Assembly: GCF_900039485.1 (NCBI RefSeq) | Contig: NZ_LN999833.1 | Span: forward strand, 372,001-436,000 | DNA: 64,000 nucleotides | Source: Candidatus Doolittlea endobia | Lineage (GTDB): Bacteria > Pseudomonadota > Gammaproteobacteria > Enterobacterales > Enterobacteriaceae | Reading direction: 5' to 3' | Shown here: positions 51,699 through 62,668 of the stretch, in pieces | Layout of the letters: every line of letters starts with the position of its first letter | How positions within the stretch are numbered: the stretch's first letter is position 1 | Made by a program: the position numbers and the translations under genes | Notes under the pieces: generated by a model | Seen by the model: only the letters and a program-made list of their open reading frames with translations | Database searches by the model: none | What the model was told of the DNA's origin: nothing

Positions 51699-52609
51699 TC
51701 GGTGTCTTGCTGCGCAGTATAAACAACAGATTTTTCTGCATGAACGAATAGAACTAATTCTTTTTAAGACATTTATTGCTAAAGTTAGCAAGCAAGCAGA
51801 ATAACGACTGTTTACCATCAAAACACGGGCGTTGATTGCAGAACTGACATCATCGGCGTGTCGACTGATGCTTTACAGAATTGATCGCGACTAGAAACTG
51901 CCATCAACTGGTACAAGTATCACGCCTGTTCTAAGTTTAATCAGGGTAATACTTTCTATTACGTCATACTGAAGACTCAAATAAAATTGAGGATATTGCA
52001 AAATTGTTGCAAGCTAGGTTTATCATGGTTAGTTCGCTCATTCACGGATCCGTTACGGGTTTTTTAGAGTGCTTTGTACTTAGGAAAAGTGTTCAGTTTG
52101 CTGCGTATCAAAGCATTTGAGAAAAGCCATTGCTTTTCCTCACATGAGACTTATATGCTGGATATTATGAATAAAGCTATACGAATTAGTAAGAATTTTT
52201 CTTTACAAGATAACCAAGAACTAATTTGATATTTCAAGAGATCTGTTCACTGCGACCGCATTAAAAATATTTACTCAATTCGCCAGATCAAGCGAAATTC
52301 CGCTCATAGAATGCAGCATGGGATTGGTACCGGCATTATCTTAAGCTATTATCAAGTCTAATATGACGATCACGACAATCAGTATGATTGTCATAAGGGG
52401 GACTCTATCTGCAACCTAGAGCTATTTGAATAAACGCACAGATCTAGAGTCGTGTGTAATTTTGCTAATAAAAGTGTAACACTAATTTGCGAAGCAAATG
52501 GTTCGATACGGGCACATTACATAATGTACTCTATCATCTAATACGGCTTTATTATAAAATAAATTGTGAACAATTTGTTACCGGAACTTAGTTTTGCGTT
52601 GTTCTTTAA
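51699..52609. other. Gap between ruvB and yafD
   Basis: About 910 AT-rich bases between convergent genes. znuB/znuC, neighbours of ruvB in relatives, were looked for and not recognised. A GGGTTTTTTAG stretch near 52057 could be a weak ruvB terminator. Confidence 0.5.
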
Positions 52610-52636
52610 ATCAACACTACTCAAGGTAGTGTTGAT
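52610..52636 (-). terminator. Hairpin after yafD
   Basis: ATCAACACTAC-tcaag-GTAGTGTTGAT, a perfect 11-bp stem, 25 bases beyond the yafD stop. On the minus strand it is followed by TTTAAAG, a weak U run. Confidence 0.6.
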
Positions 52637-52660
52637 CGTTTCCAGCAAACGCTATAACGT

Positions 52661-53575
52661 CTACTTTTTACATTCCATTCCACCTTCTATATCCTTCGAT
52701 AGTATTGGAATATAGGCATTCATACGCTGAGAGCGTAAGTATCGATACCGACGATCTTCTGTTCCACAGAGTGGCGCCCGAGACGGAGAGGCAGATTCAA
52801 ACTCGACGAGCAAGGGATTATGATCCGAAGCTTCGGTAACTAACACAGACGCTTCGCAGACGTTCATATCGCGGTAAAAAACAAAATCTAGCGGACGGCC
52901 AAACGCCCGTCGACGCTGATCGTTGATAAATCTCACTTCGTCTAAGCCCATTCGTTCTGAAAAACGGTAAAGTGCTAACATACGCTGTCGGCTCCAGGCA
53001 TTAAAGTCCCCTGCCATAATAACCGGACCGCCATGATTATAGATTTGTTCTCCGATAGAATCTAATTGCTTACTATATACATCAATACCAAGACTGAAAT
53101 TCACCGCATGAACATTGACCACCATTAGTAATTGGCCATTATAGATTGGATATACGGTAACAAGAGCCGATTTAGCTAACCGTAACAATGGTTCGCGTTT
53201 ACGAAGAGGACAACAGTAGACAGGATGAACCGCGGATAAAGTCATGACTCCAGATGAATGCTGTGGGAAAATTAATGCAGGAACCTGATCTGTCGATAAG
53301 TAATGAGAAGTTGCAAATCGGACCAATTCAGGAGTCGTTTGCGCTTCCTGTAGCAAGACGAGTTTGGCTTCTTTACTAAATTCTTTCAAAGCAGATAGCC
53401 AATTGGCGCGCTGCTGTTTGAAAATATTCCATACCATCACTCTCAAAATACGCAAGCTTGGAAGAGCTTTTCCCGACGGGAACTCTTGACCTGATTGCCT
53501 AGAGGCAAAAGGTGGAAAAATATGCTCAACTGGCCGGCCAGCGATATACCTGACGGCATATGTTTTTTTTGGCAC
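52661..53575 (-). CDS. yafD: Endonuclease/exonuclease/phosphatase family protein YafD
   Basis: YafD belongs to the DNase I-like EEP superfamily; its substrate is unknown. The start is placed at GTG 53575 ([14 protein letters not shown]), where AAGGTGG lies at proper distance and the sequence aligns with E. coli MRKNTYAMRYVAGQP; upstream ATG codons add unrelated residues. The EEP motifs are present: [24 protein letters not shown] (metal Glu), [33 protein letters not shown] and [11 protein letters not shown] (Asp-His). The 304-residue product is about 40 longer than E. coli YafD because reading continues past LLVEF for some 47 residues, a probable stop loss. It is separated from gloB, its neighbourhood in E. 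coli, by the yebC-ruv block. Confidence 0.93.
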   Translation of the reverse strand: MPKKTYAVRYIAGRPVEHIFPPFASRQSGQEFPSGKALPSLRILRVMVWNIFKQQRANWLSALKEFSKEAKLVLLQEAQTTPELVRFATSHYLSTDQVPALIFPQHSSGVMTLSAVHPVYCCPLRKREPLLRLAKSALVTVYPIYNGQLLMVVNVHAVNFSLGIDVYSKQLDSIGEQIYNHGGPVIMAGDFNAWSRQRMLALYRFSERMGLDEVRFINDQRRRAFGRPLDFVFYRDMNVCEASVLVTEASDHNPLLVEFESASPSRAPLCGTEDRRYRYLRSQRMNAYIPILSKDIEGGMECKK

Positions 53576-53752
53576 GCTTACCACCTTTATTCTCAAATTT
53601 TTACTCGTAGCAGTTGTTTGACGTTTTGCGTTCACAAGCACCTTACGGTCTTATGCGGTTATATGCTCTCCGACAGGCAACATATCACATATTCAAATAC
53701 AGCTTGACTTAACTTTAAGACTAGTGACGTTCTGTATTATCCGTTATCGTAA

Positions 53753-53775
53753 CTGTCTTTATGAGTTAAAGACAG
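53753..53775 (+). terminator. Hairpin upstream of fpr, terminator-like
   Basis: CTGTCTTTA-tgagt-TAAAGACAG is a perfect 9-bp stem; CCTTTTT follows 11 bases later. A related sequence, CTGTCGTTATGAGTTAAGGGCG, lies at 46786-46807 after tRNA-Arg. No plus-strand gene lies directly upstream, so the role is unclear. Confidence 0.35.
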
Positions 53776-53835
53776 GCATTGATTGCCCTTTTTAGGAAAA
53801 ACAAATGCAAAAGGTAGCAGAACACCTTAAGTGTG

Positions 53836-53932
53836 ATTAAATTACTCATCATGCTAGTATAATTCTGATCAAAAATTTTGATTTAAGTATACTATTTTCG
53901 ATATTTTTGTTCTTATGACAACAGTCTCTAAT
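53836..53932 (+). repeat. Repeat segment, copy B (upstream of fpr)
   Basis: About 97 bases alignable with 48479-48570 (copy A); roughly two thirds identical with small gaps. Contains a consensus TATAAT. A weaker third relative may lie at about 55240-55335. Confidence 0.55.
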
Positions 53933-54156
53933 GTCTCGTAAACGGACGGGGTAAATTTTTTTATGAAGAACCGTTTTAGGCTGCGGACTGGATGCGTTGA
54001 TAAAATTAGTCAATAATGAATTATTTAAAGATAAGGGATATGGACTGTACTCTGCATACCGATGCGCCCTGAAAGATAATTTCAGCCGCTGTAATAGCAC
54101 TAGGATAAATGCATGTTGTGAAGAACAAGCGCTAGGATCAAAAGGAGTTAAATATT

Positions 54157-54903
54157 ATGGTTAAATGGGTAGCTGGTAACGTGGTGCAAGTAAAGCATTG
54201 GACTGACAGTCTCTTTAGTCTTATTATCCATGCTCCTATCGCCCCATTTACTGCCGGACAATTTGCTAAGATAAGACTGGAGATCAACGGAAAAAATATT
54301 CAGCGCGCCTATTCTTACGTCAATGCGCCAAAAAATAATAATCTTGAATTTTATCTGGTCACAGTGCCGGAAGGAAAAATCAGTTCGTTGCTACATAGGC
54401 TACAGCCCGGCGATAATCTAATGGTAAGCAAAGAAGCGGCTGGTGTCTTTGTGTTGGATGAGATCCCGCCTTGTGACAATTTATGGATGTTAGCGACGGG
54501 GACCGCGTTAGGCCCCTATTTATCAATTCTTGAACAAGGCGAAGGATTAGTGCGTTTTAACAAGATCGTTCTGGTGCACGCAGTGCGCTTTTCTCGGGAT
54601 TTAAGCTATTTATCACAGTTACTGGATCTTCAGCAACGCTTTAGGGGAAAGCTTCGCTGCCAAACGGTGATAAGCCGAGAAAAAGCCCTCGGGTCGCTCA
54701 CCGGCCGGGTGCCCACCCTTATCGCCGATGGTTCGCTGGAAGCGGCAGTAGGTGTCAAGTTAGAAAAAGCAAACAGTCACGTTATGTTATGCGGTAACCC
54801 GAAAATGGTGCACGATACGCAGAAGTTGTTAAAAGATACCCGCGGCATGCAGAAACATTTCAAGCGCAAGCCGGGTCATATGACTAGCGAGCACTATTGG
54901 TAA
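54157..54903 (+). CDS. fpr: Ferredoxin/flavodoxin-NADP+ reductase
   Basis: Fpr is a cytoplasmic FAD enzyme that reduces flavodoxin or ferredoxin with NADPH, feeding iron-sulfur and radical enzymes. The 248-residue product equals the E. coli length. The FAD domain has FTAGQFAKIRLEI and RAYSYVNAPK (FAD-binding RxYS), the NADP domain has LATGTALGPYLSIL, VHAVRFSRDLSYL, LTGRVPTLI and VMLCGNPKMVHDTQ, and the protein ends GHMTSEHYW as in E. coli. AAAGGAG precedes the ATG. It stands alone; yiiQ/glpX neighbours are missing. Confidence 0.97.
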   Translation: MVKWVAGNVVQVKHWTDSLFSLIIHAPIAPFTAGQFAKIRLEINGKNIQRAYSYVNAPKNNNLEFYLVTVPEGKISSLLHRLQPGDNLMVSKEAAGVFVLDEIPPCDNLWMLATGTALGPYLSILEQGEGLVRFNKIVLVHAVRFSRDLSYLSQLLDLQQRFRGKLRCQTVISREKALGSLTGRVPTLIADGSLEAAVGVKLEKANSHVMLCGNPKMVHDTQKLLKDTRGMQKHFKRKPGHMTSEHYW

Positions 54904-55984
54904 AGGTGATACAAAAATAACGACTGACTAGTCGCTGCATTTAATAAAGGAACTGGAAAATGAACTTTCTTTCGGTAGAAAGCGCAAAGAAGCAGGCCGT
55001 TTTTGCGAACGCTATTGCCTATATGAAATGACAACGCTCTTGCGTGAGTTTAAGCTAAAACAATACGCCATGTTTTTAGCAACAGCAGTTTCCTTTGTGA
55101 TGTGATGATAGATAATTACAAAAGCCTGAATCCAGCAAACCTGTGTTAGCTAAGTCATAATTCATGCACGATCGATAGCAGAAAAACAAATCTATCTTAA
55201 GATCTGTAACTAATAAAAAGATGGCTATACACTTTAGGTTTGATTAACTCACTCATTCCCTATACTAGGGCATGGTGCAGTTTTATGTGTCTTAAATGTA
55301 ACTACACTCCTATCTTTTAAGACAACGAACTCTTACTCATATTTTCGGTGAGCAATACACAGATGCTACAAGGTTAGGGTGTTGTCTTGTCGTTTTCTTT
55401 TATGCTACTTGATCTGCAAGTAAGCACACAGAAAACTGCACATAACGGTCGACGCATGCGATATGTTGCTCACAACAATACATACAGTTGCTCCGATGTA
55501 CTCAAGCAGTTCACTGAATATTATTAGTTAGCCAGTTGTAGCTAGGTTCGATAGTAATTTTTTATAAAAGTTGCTATCTGGTAACCGCTGAAATTTGCCG
55601 GCCGCCGTTTGAGTCGAGAAGCGCGTCAGCCGTTGCCAACATTGATCACGACATTGATCGTCTGGCGGCTTTGGTTGAATAAGATACAACTTATCAAAGT
55701 CAAAAAAAGCTAGAAGTGATGCATCGAGCCTGTAAAATTCTCGTCTTGGCGCGCATCCAAAATAATAGTCTCTAGACCTGCATAAATATCTGTTACCGCA
55801 TCAGTATTACTTGTCGGCATAGTGCGCTGTCTATGCGTTCATTCAGACGATGCTTAACTATATGTTTGAGCTCGGTGACATAGGCAATAAACATTCTATC
55901 GCCGTGCTCGGGAGACTAAGACAAATTAACACGCCTATGTCTGTGATAAGGATGACTATCGCTATTTTCGTCAGAAATATGCTC
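54904..55984. other. Gap between fpr and ubiH remnant, with a short unassigned remnant
   Basis: About 1.1 kb. Just after fpr, AAAGGA precedes ATG 54960 with a 23-codon frame (NFLSVESAKKQAVFANAIAYMK); its TGA overlaps an ATG (55028) opening a 25-codon frame (TTLLREFKLKQYAMFLATAVSF). Together they look like one shifted or truncated small membrane-protein gene, which I cannot identify. pepP and ygfB, upstream of ubiH in E. coli, were not recognised in the rest. Confidence 0.4.
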
Positions 55985-56620
55985 AGCGAGATGCTGGCGT
56001 TTTCTCTCAGACGACAGAAAACCATGATTATCCTGGATTTGATGCTCGCGTTATTGTCTTGTTACATGGCTCAATATCATTAGCTGACTGTCATTGGTTT
56101 TTGGCCAGCGTTGGCGTTTTGCCCCTGTTATTATCCAGATAGAGATAAGTGAATTCAGATCGCAATCGAAGATTATCGGTTACCAGCGTTGGGCATATTG
56201 TGAAGCTGTATGCAGCCGGTAAAAACCGTTCAATCTGCTGTGCGAAGTATCCGCATACGGCTGCATTGTCCAGCGATGACTTACGTGTCTCTTAGTCGTG
56301 AGCATGAGGGTGTGAGGATTATCCACCAATGCAGCTACGCACTGATACAAGGCACAGTGGCCTATGGTCCCTTTGGGGTTAGTAGGGAATTTGCATATAT
56401 CTTGCATCTTATCCCTGATCATGGATGTAACTTTTCGTACTGTTTCGCCGGCATCGTCAGATGGATCAGACAGCTACCATTGGCTTCACCGACGGATTGG
56501 TCCGTCTGTTTCGACCAACTGTTACCTACTGTAAGTGGTTAGCCATATAGTCATAGCTCATATGCTATCTTTACGCGATGCCATAATACGCAAAATGCTG
56601 ATTTGGTAGCTAGATGATCC
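55985..56620 (+). pseudogene. ubiH: ubiH remnant (ubiquinone biosynthesis hydroxylase)
   Basis: UbiH is the FAD monooxygenase hydroxylating the ubiquinone ring. Collinear pieces in three frames are: TENHDYPGFDARVIVLLHGS (family HPGFDARAIAL), IAIEDYRLPALG (family EDYxLPALGHVVEL), SVGHIVKLYAAG and KPFNLLCEV, then near the 3' end RQMDQTATIGFTDGLVRLF (family RQxDREATIGVTDSLVHLF) and MLSLRDAIIRKMLIW (family ARDVLAQRTLGW). The N-terminal FAD loop and about half the middle are missing: about 640 bp is left of roughly 1.2 kb. Borders are approximate. Neighbour ubiI is not recognised. Confidence 0.65.
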
Positions 56621-56830
56621 TATACTCGTGTAATGTGATCTTGTTGCGCCTTAAATAGCAAAAACGAAGCTGAAATATTTTCAGCTTCTAATACCAAATT
56701 ATCTTTATTACCAATCGGCTTCATACAACAAGGGCATTTGCTTTTTAAAAACAAAAGCGGAAAATGAGACACAACATGACAAAATTATCAAAGATGTATA
56801 TAACACATCAGCAAGTCTAAGTCACGGAAA

Positions 56831-56920
56831 TGGCGGAGAGACAGGGATTTGAACCCTGGAAGGGATTGCTCCCTTAACGGTTTTCGAGACCGTCCCGTTC
56901 AGCCGCTCTGGCACCTCTCC
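56831..56920 (-). tRNA. serU: tRNA-Ser (anticodon CGA)
   Basis: On the minus strand GGAGAGGTGCCAGAGCGG starts a 90-nt class II tRNA with a long variable arm. The anticodon loop is CTCGAAA (CGA), the T arm GGTTCAAATCC, the acceptor GGAGAGG/TCTCTCC-like, and CCA is encoded. It matches E. coli serU. A run of eight T directly before the gene on the plus strand lies on its 5' side. Confidence 0.95.
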
Positions 56921-58414
56921 TTTTTTTTGAGGTTACTATTGTGCCTTGTTTTATAGCATTTTAACAGTACCAATCTGTGTCTCTAAAATTCAAGTGATGA
57001 CTTATTGAGCAACATGATGATCGAACGGAATAGAGTACTTTAAAAAAGAAAATCGCGCAGAAAGATTAGTTCTTTATCAGAATCAGTATTAGTTGCATAG
57101 CAACAAGCACGAATCGTGTTAAGGGTTTCCTGGCATATGTCATGCAGTGTAAATAAATTGGAACAGTATTGAGAGGCTAATGCTCAATACTCCTATTATA
57201 TCCCTACATTTAACATAATTCTATGTTAGATCGACAATCGTCTAGTCTATGTTTTGTTATAACGATAAAAAGGTAGAAAATCGATAAATTAAGTTACTGC
57301 TAGTATTAAACAAAAATAAATAAAAGAAAACTGCATATCTTATGGAGTATCATCGCAATAAAGTGATAAAATAGAAGGATTAGCTTTATTACACCGACAC
57401 GGTATTTTGACTGTAGTCCTTAAATACTCGTTATCGGTTCGCTTTAAGCTGTTTAATCGCGGCCAGTTATAATGAGCGAAGTTGTTAATGACTTAATCCA
57501 CCATCGCGCTGATCTGCTCGTTACTGCTTTCCACTTCGCTAAGCCATGTGCCAATCCAAAAATTGCGGAAATAGACTTTGCTACAGCAAAGCTTCTAATT
57601 ATAAATAAGCATAAGCATCTCATATTTACAATAGATACCTGTATATCTCATGCACTACAAATGCGTGCATGAGTTGGGTTATTCTTTTACTTTCGGAGAT
57701 ATAAAAATAAGCATGGTTGGCGCTTTATCACATGACTAAACAGTTTACGCTGAACGTACAGAGGGTTATCACATTTTAAAAATGTTGAGTTTCATTCGCC
57801 CGATAAATTTACGGCATCATTTAGCGCAATAAGAGTAATTTTGTTATCACATTATTGATGGACGTTTTTGATCGCGGTTGGATAAGAGTCTTATCTTTAC
57901 TGCTTAGTAAAAAAGTAAATGTGTTTCAAATATCTTTTTCAAATGTTTTGAAATCTAATAACAGGGCTTTCGGAGAAACTTGCATTTGATAACTACGGAA
58001 AAATACTCACTGTCGATTTTATCGTTAGGAAATAAGATATATGGGTACAGATTCTTAAAAATCTAACACATAGAAGATATAAATGGTCATGTTAAATGTA
58101 ACTACATCTTCAGATATCAAATCTGTGGAACATTACATAAATCATTCGCTCGCACCGGCAAACGCGACACTAGTCAGACCTCAAAATAATAAAAATTTTT
58201 ATCAAATACACGAACAGTATTTACTGGATTTGCTAGACTGACACCTAGTTCATAAGAACCCAGTAAGTGCTATCTTGCAGATTTACAGATACGGTCGGTA
58301 TTGTTCTTATGTGTGCATCTTGTTTCGTTTTCATATTGATGCAGGCAAGCTAGCTTTTAAGCACACGGTGCATATCCATCAGTTTAAGAACAGTGATTTC
58401 GTTAGCAGGGGAAA
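56921..58414. other. Long gap between tRNA-Ser and tusD
   Basis: About 1.5 kb. The 66-codon frame at 57472-57672 has no recognisable motif. yheO and fkpA, upstream of tusD in E. coli, were not recognised. A 15-base string TTAAATGTAACTACA at about 58091 also occurs at about 55298. Confidence 0.5.
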
Positions 58415-58807
58415 ATGGCTTTGGACTATTGTCTGATGGTCACAGGACCGGCTTATGGCAATCAGCGCGCTAGTAGCGCGCTGCAGTTCTCCCGTGCGTT
58501 GCTGGCGTGCGGTCACCGTCTAGGTACGGTGTTTTTTTACCAAGACGGCGTACATAACGCCAACCGCTTGACTTCACCCTCCAGCGATGAAGTGGATTTA
58601 GTACGTGCCTGGCACGAGCTAGCACAGCAACATCAGGTAGCGATGTATGTTTGTGTTGCTGCTGCCCTGCGTCGTGGCGTAATTGACTCCTTACATGCGT
58701 CACTGCTTAAGCTTAATGGAGAAAATTTTCAGCCAGGCTTTGAGGTGAGTAGCCTTGGAAAGCTGGCGCAGATGGCGCTTAGCTGCGATCGATTTATCCA
58801 ATTCTGA
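58415..58807 (+). CDS. tusD: Sulfurtransferase subunit TusD
   Basis: TusD is the active subunit of the TusBCD hexamer that relays persulfide sulfur from TusA to TusE for tRNA 2-thiouridine. The 130-residue product matches E. coli TusD (128): [45 protein letters not shown], and the relay cysteine in [15 protein letters not shown] (about residue 78), ending CDRFIQF. AGGGG precedes the ATG. The usual co-transcribed tusC and tusB are missing: only 124 bases separate the tusD stop from the argS end. TusE is intact at 5.2 kb. Confidence 0.95.
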   Translation: MALDYCLMVTGPAYGNQRASSALQFSRALLACGHRLGTVFFYQDGVHNANRLTSPSSDEVDLVRAWHELAQQHQVAMYVCVAAALRRGVIDSLHASLLKLNGENFQPGFEVSSLGKLAQMALSCDRFIQF

Positions 58808-58931
58808 AATCTATAATTAAAAATCAAAGACACACATTAATTTGTTCTTTTTGTCGCGTGACTCTTAAATCTGAGCACAACTTTACTTATGTTTTTGACG
58901 ACAGCACCTACTTTCAAATATTGAGCGTTAA

Positions 58932-60662
58932 CTACATCCGTTCCACGGTTTGAATGCCCAGTAGATCTAAACCTTGTTTTAGCGTACGTGCAGTAAGCAG
59001 TGCCAATTGTAAGCGACTTTGACGTTTCGCCATACTTTCAGCGTTCAAGATAGGGCAGTGTTCATAAAAAACGGAGAACAAGACGGCCAAATTGTACAAA
59101 TAGGAACAAAGAACATGCGGTGTGCCATCTCGTGCCACGATCTCAATGGCTTCCTCCAGCTGTAACAAACGAACTGCCAGCTGGATTTCTTGTTTTGCTT
59201 CTAGATAAATGTCGTTGGTGAGCTGATGCTCACTCTGACCGCTACGTTTGAAAATCGAGGTGATGCGGGTATAAGCATATTGAATATAAGGCGCAGTGTT
59301 GCCCTCAAAACTTAACATATTTTCCCAGTTAAAAACATAATCAGTTGTACGGTTTTTCGATAAATCGGCGTATTTTACAGCACCGATCCCTACAACCTGT
59401 GCTAGTTTTGCTAATTCCTCAGCGTCCATAGTGGGGTTTTTAGAAGCAACTAGATGGCGTGCGCGTTCCAGTGCTTCATCCAGCAACTCCGTTAATTCAA
59501 TAGTACCGCCGGCGCGGGTTTTAAACGGTTTACCGTCTTTGCCTAACATCATTCCGAACATATGATGTTCAAGTGGAACAGATTCAGGAACATAGCCAGC
59601 CTTGCGTACAATAGTCCAAACCTGCATCAAGTGCTGATGCTGACGTGAATCGATATAGTAGATAATCCGATCTGCCTTCAGCGTCTCATAACGGTATTTG
59701 GCGCAGGCGATATCAGTAGTAGCATATAGGTAAGCGCCGTCTTTTTTCTGGATGATTACACCCATGGGCTTACCTGCTTTATTTTTGAATTCATCGAGAA
59801 ACACCACGGTGGCGCCTTTGCTTTCCACTGCCAGCCCTTTTGCTTTTAAATCCGCTACGATATTGGGCAGCATATCGTTGTACAATCCCTCCCCCATGAC
59901 GTCCGCATGCGTTAACGTTACGTTAAGCCGATCATAGATTTTCTGATTCTTTGTCATGGTGATATCTACCATTTTTCGCCACATGTGTCGACAATACTCA
60001 TCCCCGTCATGTAACTTCACCACATAGTTTCGGGCACGCTCGGCAAACGCTGGATCCTCGTCGTAATGCCGTTTAGCGGCGCGGTAGAAGCTTTCTAGGT
60101 TTGAAAGTTGCATTTCCGCTTTATCACTGTTCTGTACTTTTTGTAAATAGGCAATTAACATACCAAATTGTGTTCCCCAGTCACCAATATGATTGGCCCG
60201 AATAACCTTGTGACCCAAAAATGACAACGTGCGCACCGAAGCATCACCGATGATTGTTGAACGTACGTGACCGACATGCATTTCTTTGGCGACGTTAGGC
60301 GAAGAATAATCTACCACGATGGTTTGCGGCGCTACGCTTACAATGCCTAGTCGTGGAGAGGAAAGAGCCGTGAAAAGATGTTTTGCTAACCAACTCGCTT
60401 CAAGAAAAATGTTGATAAAACCGGGCCCCGCAATGTTGACTTTAGAAGCGATGCCGTCCAATTGCAGAAAACCAACGACATTTTCCGCTAGATTGCGAGG
60501 CGGAAGACCTAATTCTTTAGCAATCGCTATGATGCCATTAACTTGATAGTCGCCGAACTGAGCCTTTGTCGATTGACGCACTTGCGCGTCGAAATCGGCG
60601 GGCGCGCCTGCAGCCACTAGCGCCTGATGAATTCTTTCTGAAAGAAGGGTGTGGACGTTCAC
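58932..60662 (-). CDS. argS: Arginyl-tRNA synthetase
   Basis: ArgS charges tRNA-Arg. The start is placed at GTG 60662 ([20 protein letters not shown]) because AAAAGG lies seven bases upstream and this residue aligns with Met1 of E. coli ArgS; the ATG two codons earlier is too close to that site, and the longer frame to 60824 is unrelated. The product is 576 residues (E. coli 577). The class I signature is [17 protein letters not shown] (HVGH); the KMSKS loop is replaced by [13 protein letters not shown], normal for Arg[11 protein letters not shown] and [29 protein letters not shown] are conserved, and it ends GIQTVERM like E. coli. cutC, its usual neighbour, is absent. Confidence 0.97.
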   Translation of the reverse strand: MNVHTLLSERIHQALVAAGAPADFDAQVRQSTKAQFGDYQVNGIIAIAKELGLPPRNLAENVVGFLQLDGIASKVNIAGPGFINIFLEASWLAKHLFTALSSPRLGIVSVAPQTIVVDYSSPNVAKEMHVGHVRSTIIGDASVRTLSFLGHKVIRANHIGDWGTQFGMLIAYLQKVQNSDKAEMQLSNLESFYRAAKRHYDEDPAFAERARNYVVKLHDGDEYCRHMWRKMVDITMTKNQKIYDRLNVTLTHADVMGEGLYNDMLPNIVADLKAKGLAVESKGATVVFLDEFKNKAGKPMGVIIQKKDGAYLYATTDIACAKYRYETLKADRIIYYIDSRQHQHLMQVWTIVRKAGYVPESVPLEHHMFGMMLGKDGKPFKTRAGGTIELTELLDEALERARHLVASKNPTMDAEELAKLAQVVGIGAVKYADLSKNRTTDYVFNWENMLSFEGNTAPYIQYAYTRITSIFKRSGQSEHQLTNDIYLEAKQEIQLAVRLLQLEEAIEIVARDGTPHVLCSYLYNLAVLFSVFYEHCPILNAESMAKRQSRLQLALLTARTLKQGLDLLGIQTVERM

Positions 60663-61541
60663 TGGCATACCTTTTATTATATGGATGAGAAGCAGGTAAG
60701 AGCACTGACATTTCCTGGAAATTGAACTACGCCACCGTAATCGGCAGACTCGGTGGTTAAACCCGATGATTATACCATAATTGGTAGCAGGAGCCAGTAG
60801 AGCGAATTTTATCGAAATATACACCAGTCTATAAAATGCATGATTCTCTGGATGCAGAGATACCGCACAAGTATTATGGTTTAGGCTTGCTCTAGTACAT
60901 TGTAAAGAATTACACTAAAGCAGATTGCTGGTTAAATGAAGCTTAATGTTTGCAGTATCTCTGCGAAGCGGGCAAAACAGTCTCTTGTGCATCATAAGAT
61001 GCATACCAACTTTTTAAAGCGAGATAAATATTGATGTCATTGCTGGAACAGCGCGCACCCACTATTCCAGCACACCACGCTGGTCGATGTACATAGCCGT
61101 TATCCACCATTATGTTATTGGTATTTTCTCCCATATGTCTGTAATTCAGCGATGCTATTGATTTCCAGCTAGCGTCCGTCGCGACAAAGCAAACCTGTGC
61201 GCTGATCTATCCAACGCTATACGCTCCGTATAGCTCCTTAAGCTTGTCTTGTAGCCTTCAGGCCTTTACTAGCCTGCGCTGCAAAGGCGCGGTACTTATC
61301 GAGCAAGGGGTAGCGTTTGTCTAAAACGCGCTTTATACCGCCAATTGAGGATATTTTTCCGAAGTTCTCTTTAAGAGAACAAGACCACGATAATTTTTTT
61401 TGTAGCATCTATGCATGTATTTTCTGTCTACACACATCAGTAAAGACTCATTTTTTTAGCTTTACATTTTCGATGATATCTACCTAAAATAGTGCGGCAC
61501 ATATATCGTCAATACCGTAAACATTTATAAAATCGTGTTGA
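60663..61541. other. Gap between argS and dnaJ
   Basis: About 880 bases. On the minus strand a stretch at about 61240-61345 has protein-like composition (KRVLDKRYPLLDKYRAFAA) but I cannot assign it. A 63-codon frame at 60943-61134 (minus) is also unassigned. One dispersed repeat copy at 61389-61413. Confidence 0.45.
61389..61413 (+). repeat. Dispersed repeat, copy 4
   Basis: Reads GATAATTTTT then TTTGTAGCATCTATG, sharing the TGTAGCATCTATG core with copies 1 to 3. It lies about 130 bases beyond the dnaJ stop. Confidence 0.4.
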
Positions 61542-62648
61542 CTAATGGGTTAAATCGTCGAAGAATTTTTTTACTCCGTCGAGAAATCTTTTCGAGCGCG
61601 GGCTGTTCTTATCGCCGCTCGGCCCTACAAAACTCCTTTCTAGCTCCCGTAGAAGCTGTTTCTGACGCTCATTAAGTTTCACTGGCGTTTCCACCACCAT
61701 CCGACATAAAAGATCCCCTTGCGATCCGCCGCGTACTGATTTTACGCCTTTGCCGCGCATGCGAAAAAGTTTCCCGGTTTGAGTTTCCGCCGGCACTTTC
61801 AGTTTTATTCGACCATCGAGTGTTGGCACTTCAAGCTCACCGCCCAATGCCGCCGTAGCAAAGTTGATCGGCACTTCACAACATAAATTGTTTTCTTCAC
61901 GTTCAAAGATAGGATGTTTTCGTACCTGCACCTGCACATAGAGATCTCCTGCGGTCGCTTCGCCCGACAACCGGATACGATCTCCAGTATCCACGCCGGA
62001 TGGAATTTTCACCGATAGCGTTTTATAATTTTCTACTTGACCATGGCCCTGGCACTTTATGCAGGGATTTTTTATGATTTTACCCTGTCCATGACAAGTA
62101 GGACAGGTCTGTTGAACTGCGAAGAAACCTTGACGCATCTGAACCTGACCCTGGCCATGGCATGTCGGACAGTTGACTGCCGATGTTCCTGGCTTTACGC
62201 CGCTGCCATGGCAAGTATCGCACTCTTCAAGTGTTGGAACGCGGATTGTGCGTGTTACCCCACGCACTGCTTCCTCAAGTGAAAGCTCCATGTTGTAGCG
62301 TAAATCCGTGCCCCGGTTGGTGCGCTGACGCCGGTTGCTTCCAAAAATATCGCCAAATACATCACCAAAAATATCACTAAAATCTGCGCCGTTAGTTCCT
62401 CCGCTGAAACCGCTGCTGCCCTGTTCAAATGCCGCATGACCACACTGATCGTAAGCGGCGCGCTTTTTCGGGTCAGTCAGTACTTCACAGGCTTCCTTAA
62501 TTTCTTTGAATTTCGCTTCGGCTTCAGTATTTCCTGGGTTCCGATCTGGGTGGAATTTCATTGCTAAGCGTTTATAGGCCTTTTTGATTTCACGCTCTTC
62601 CGCATCCCGGGAAACGCCCAAAATCTCATAGTAATCTGATTTCGCCAT
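61542..62648 (-). CDS. dnaJ: Co-chaperone DnaJ
   Basis: DnaJ delivers substrates to DnaK and stimulates its ATPase. The 368-residue product has the J domain (1-70, with HPD in [10 protein letters not shown]), a Gly/Phe-rich region ([27 protein letters not shown]), four CxxCxGxG zinc-finger repeats ([16 protein letters not shown] twice, CIKCQGHG; about 135-205), and the C-terminal substrate-binding domains ([32 protein letters not shown]). It follows dnaK by 115 bases on the same strand, an operon as in most proteobacteria. The heat-shock promoter would be upstream of dnaK outside the window. Confidence 0.97.
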   Translation of the reverse strand: MAKSDYYEILGVSRDAEEREIKKAYKRLAMKFHPDRNPGNTEAEAKFKEIKEACEVLTDPKKRAAYDQCGHAAFEQGSSGFSGGTNGADFSDIFGDVFGDIFGSNRRQRTNRGTDLRYNMELSLEEAVRGVTRTIRVPTLEECDTCHGSGVKPGTSAVNCPTCHGQGQVQMRQGFFAVQQTCPTCHGQGKIIKNPCIKCQGHGQVENYKTLSVKIPSGVDTGDRIRLSGEATAGDLYVQVQVRKHPIFEREENNLCCEVPINFATAALGGELEVPTLDGRIKLKVPAETQTGKLFRMRGKGVKSVRGGSQGDLLCRMVVETPVKLNERQKQLLRELERSFVGPSGDKNSPRSKRFLDGVKKFFDDLTH

Positions 62649-62668
62649 CGTTGCCTTTTCCTGCCTTC

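Noticed and set aside
57472-57672. 66-codon plus-strand frame in the gap before tusD
   Set aside because: No family match recognised, no clear ribosome site, base composition like the surrounding gap.
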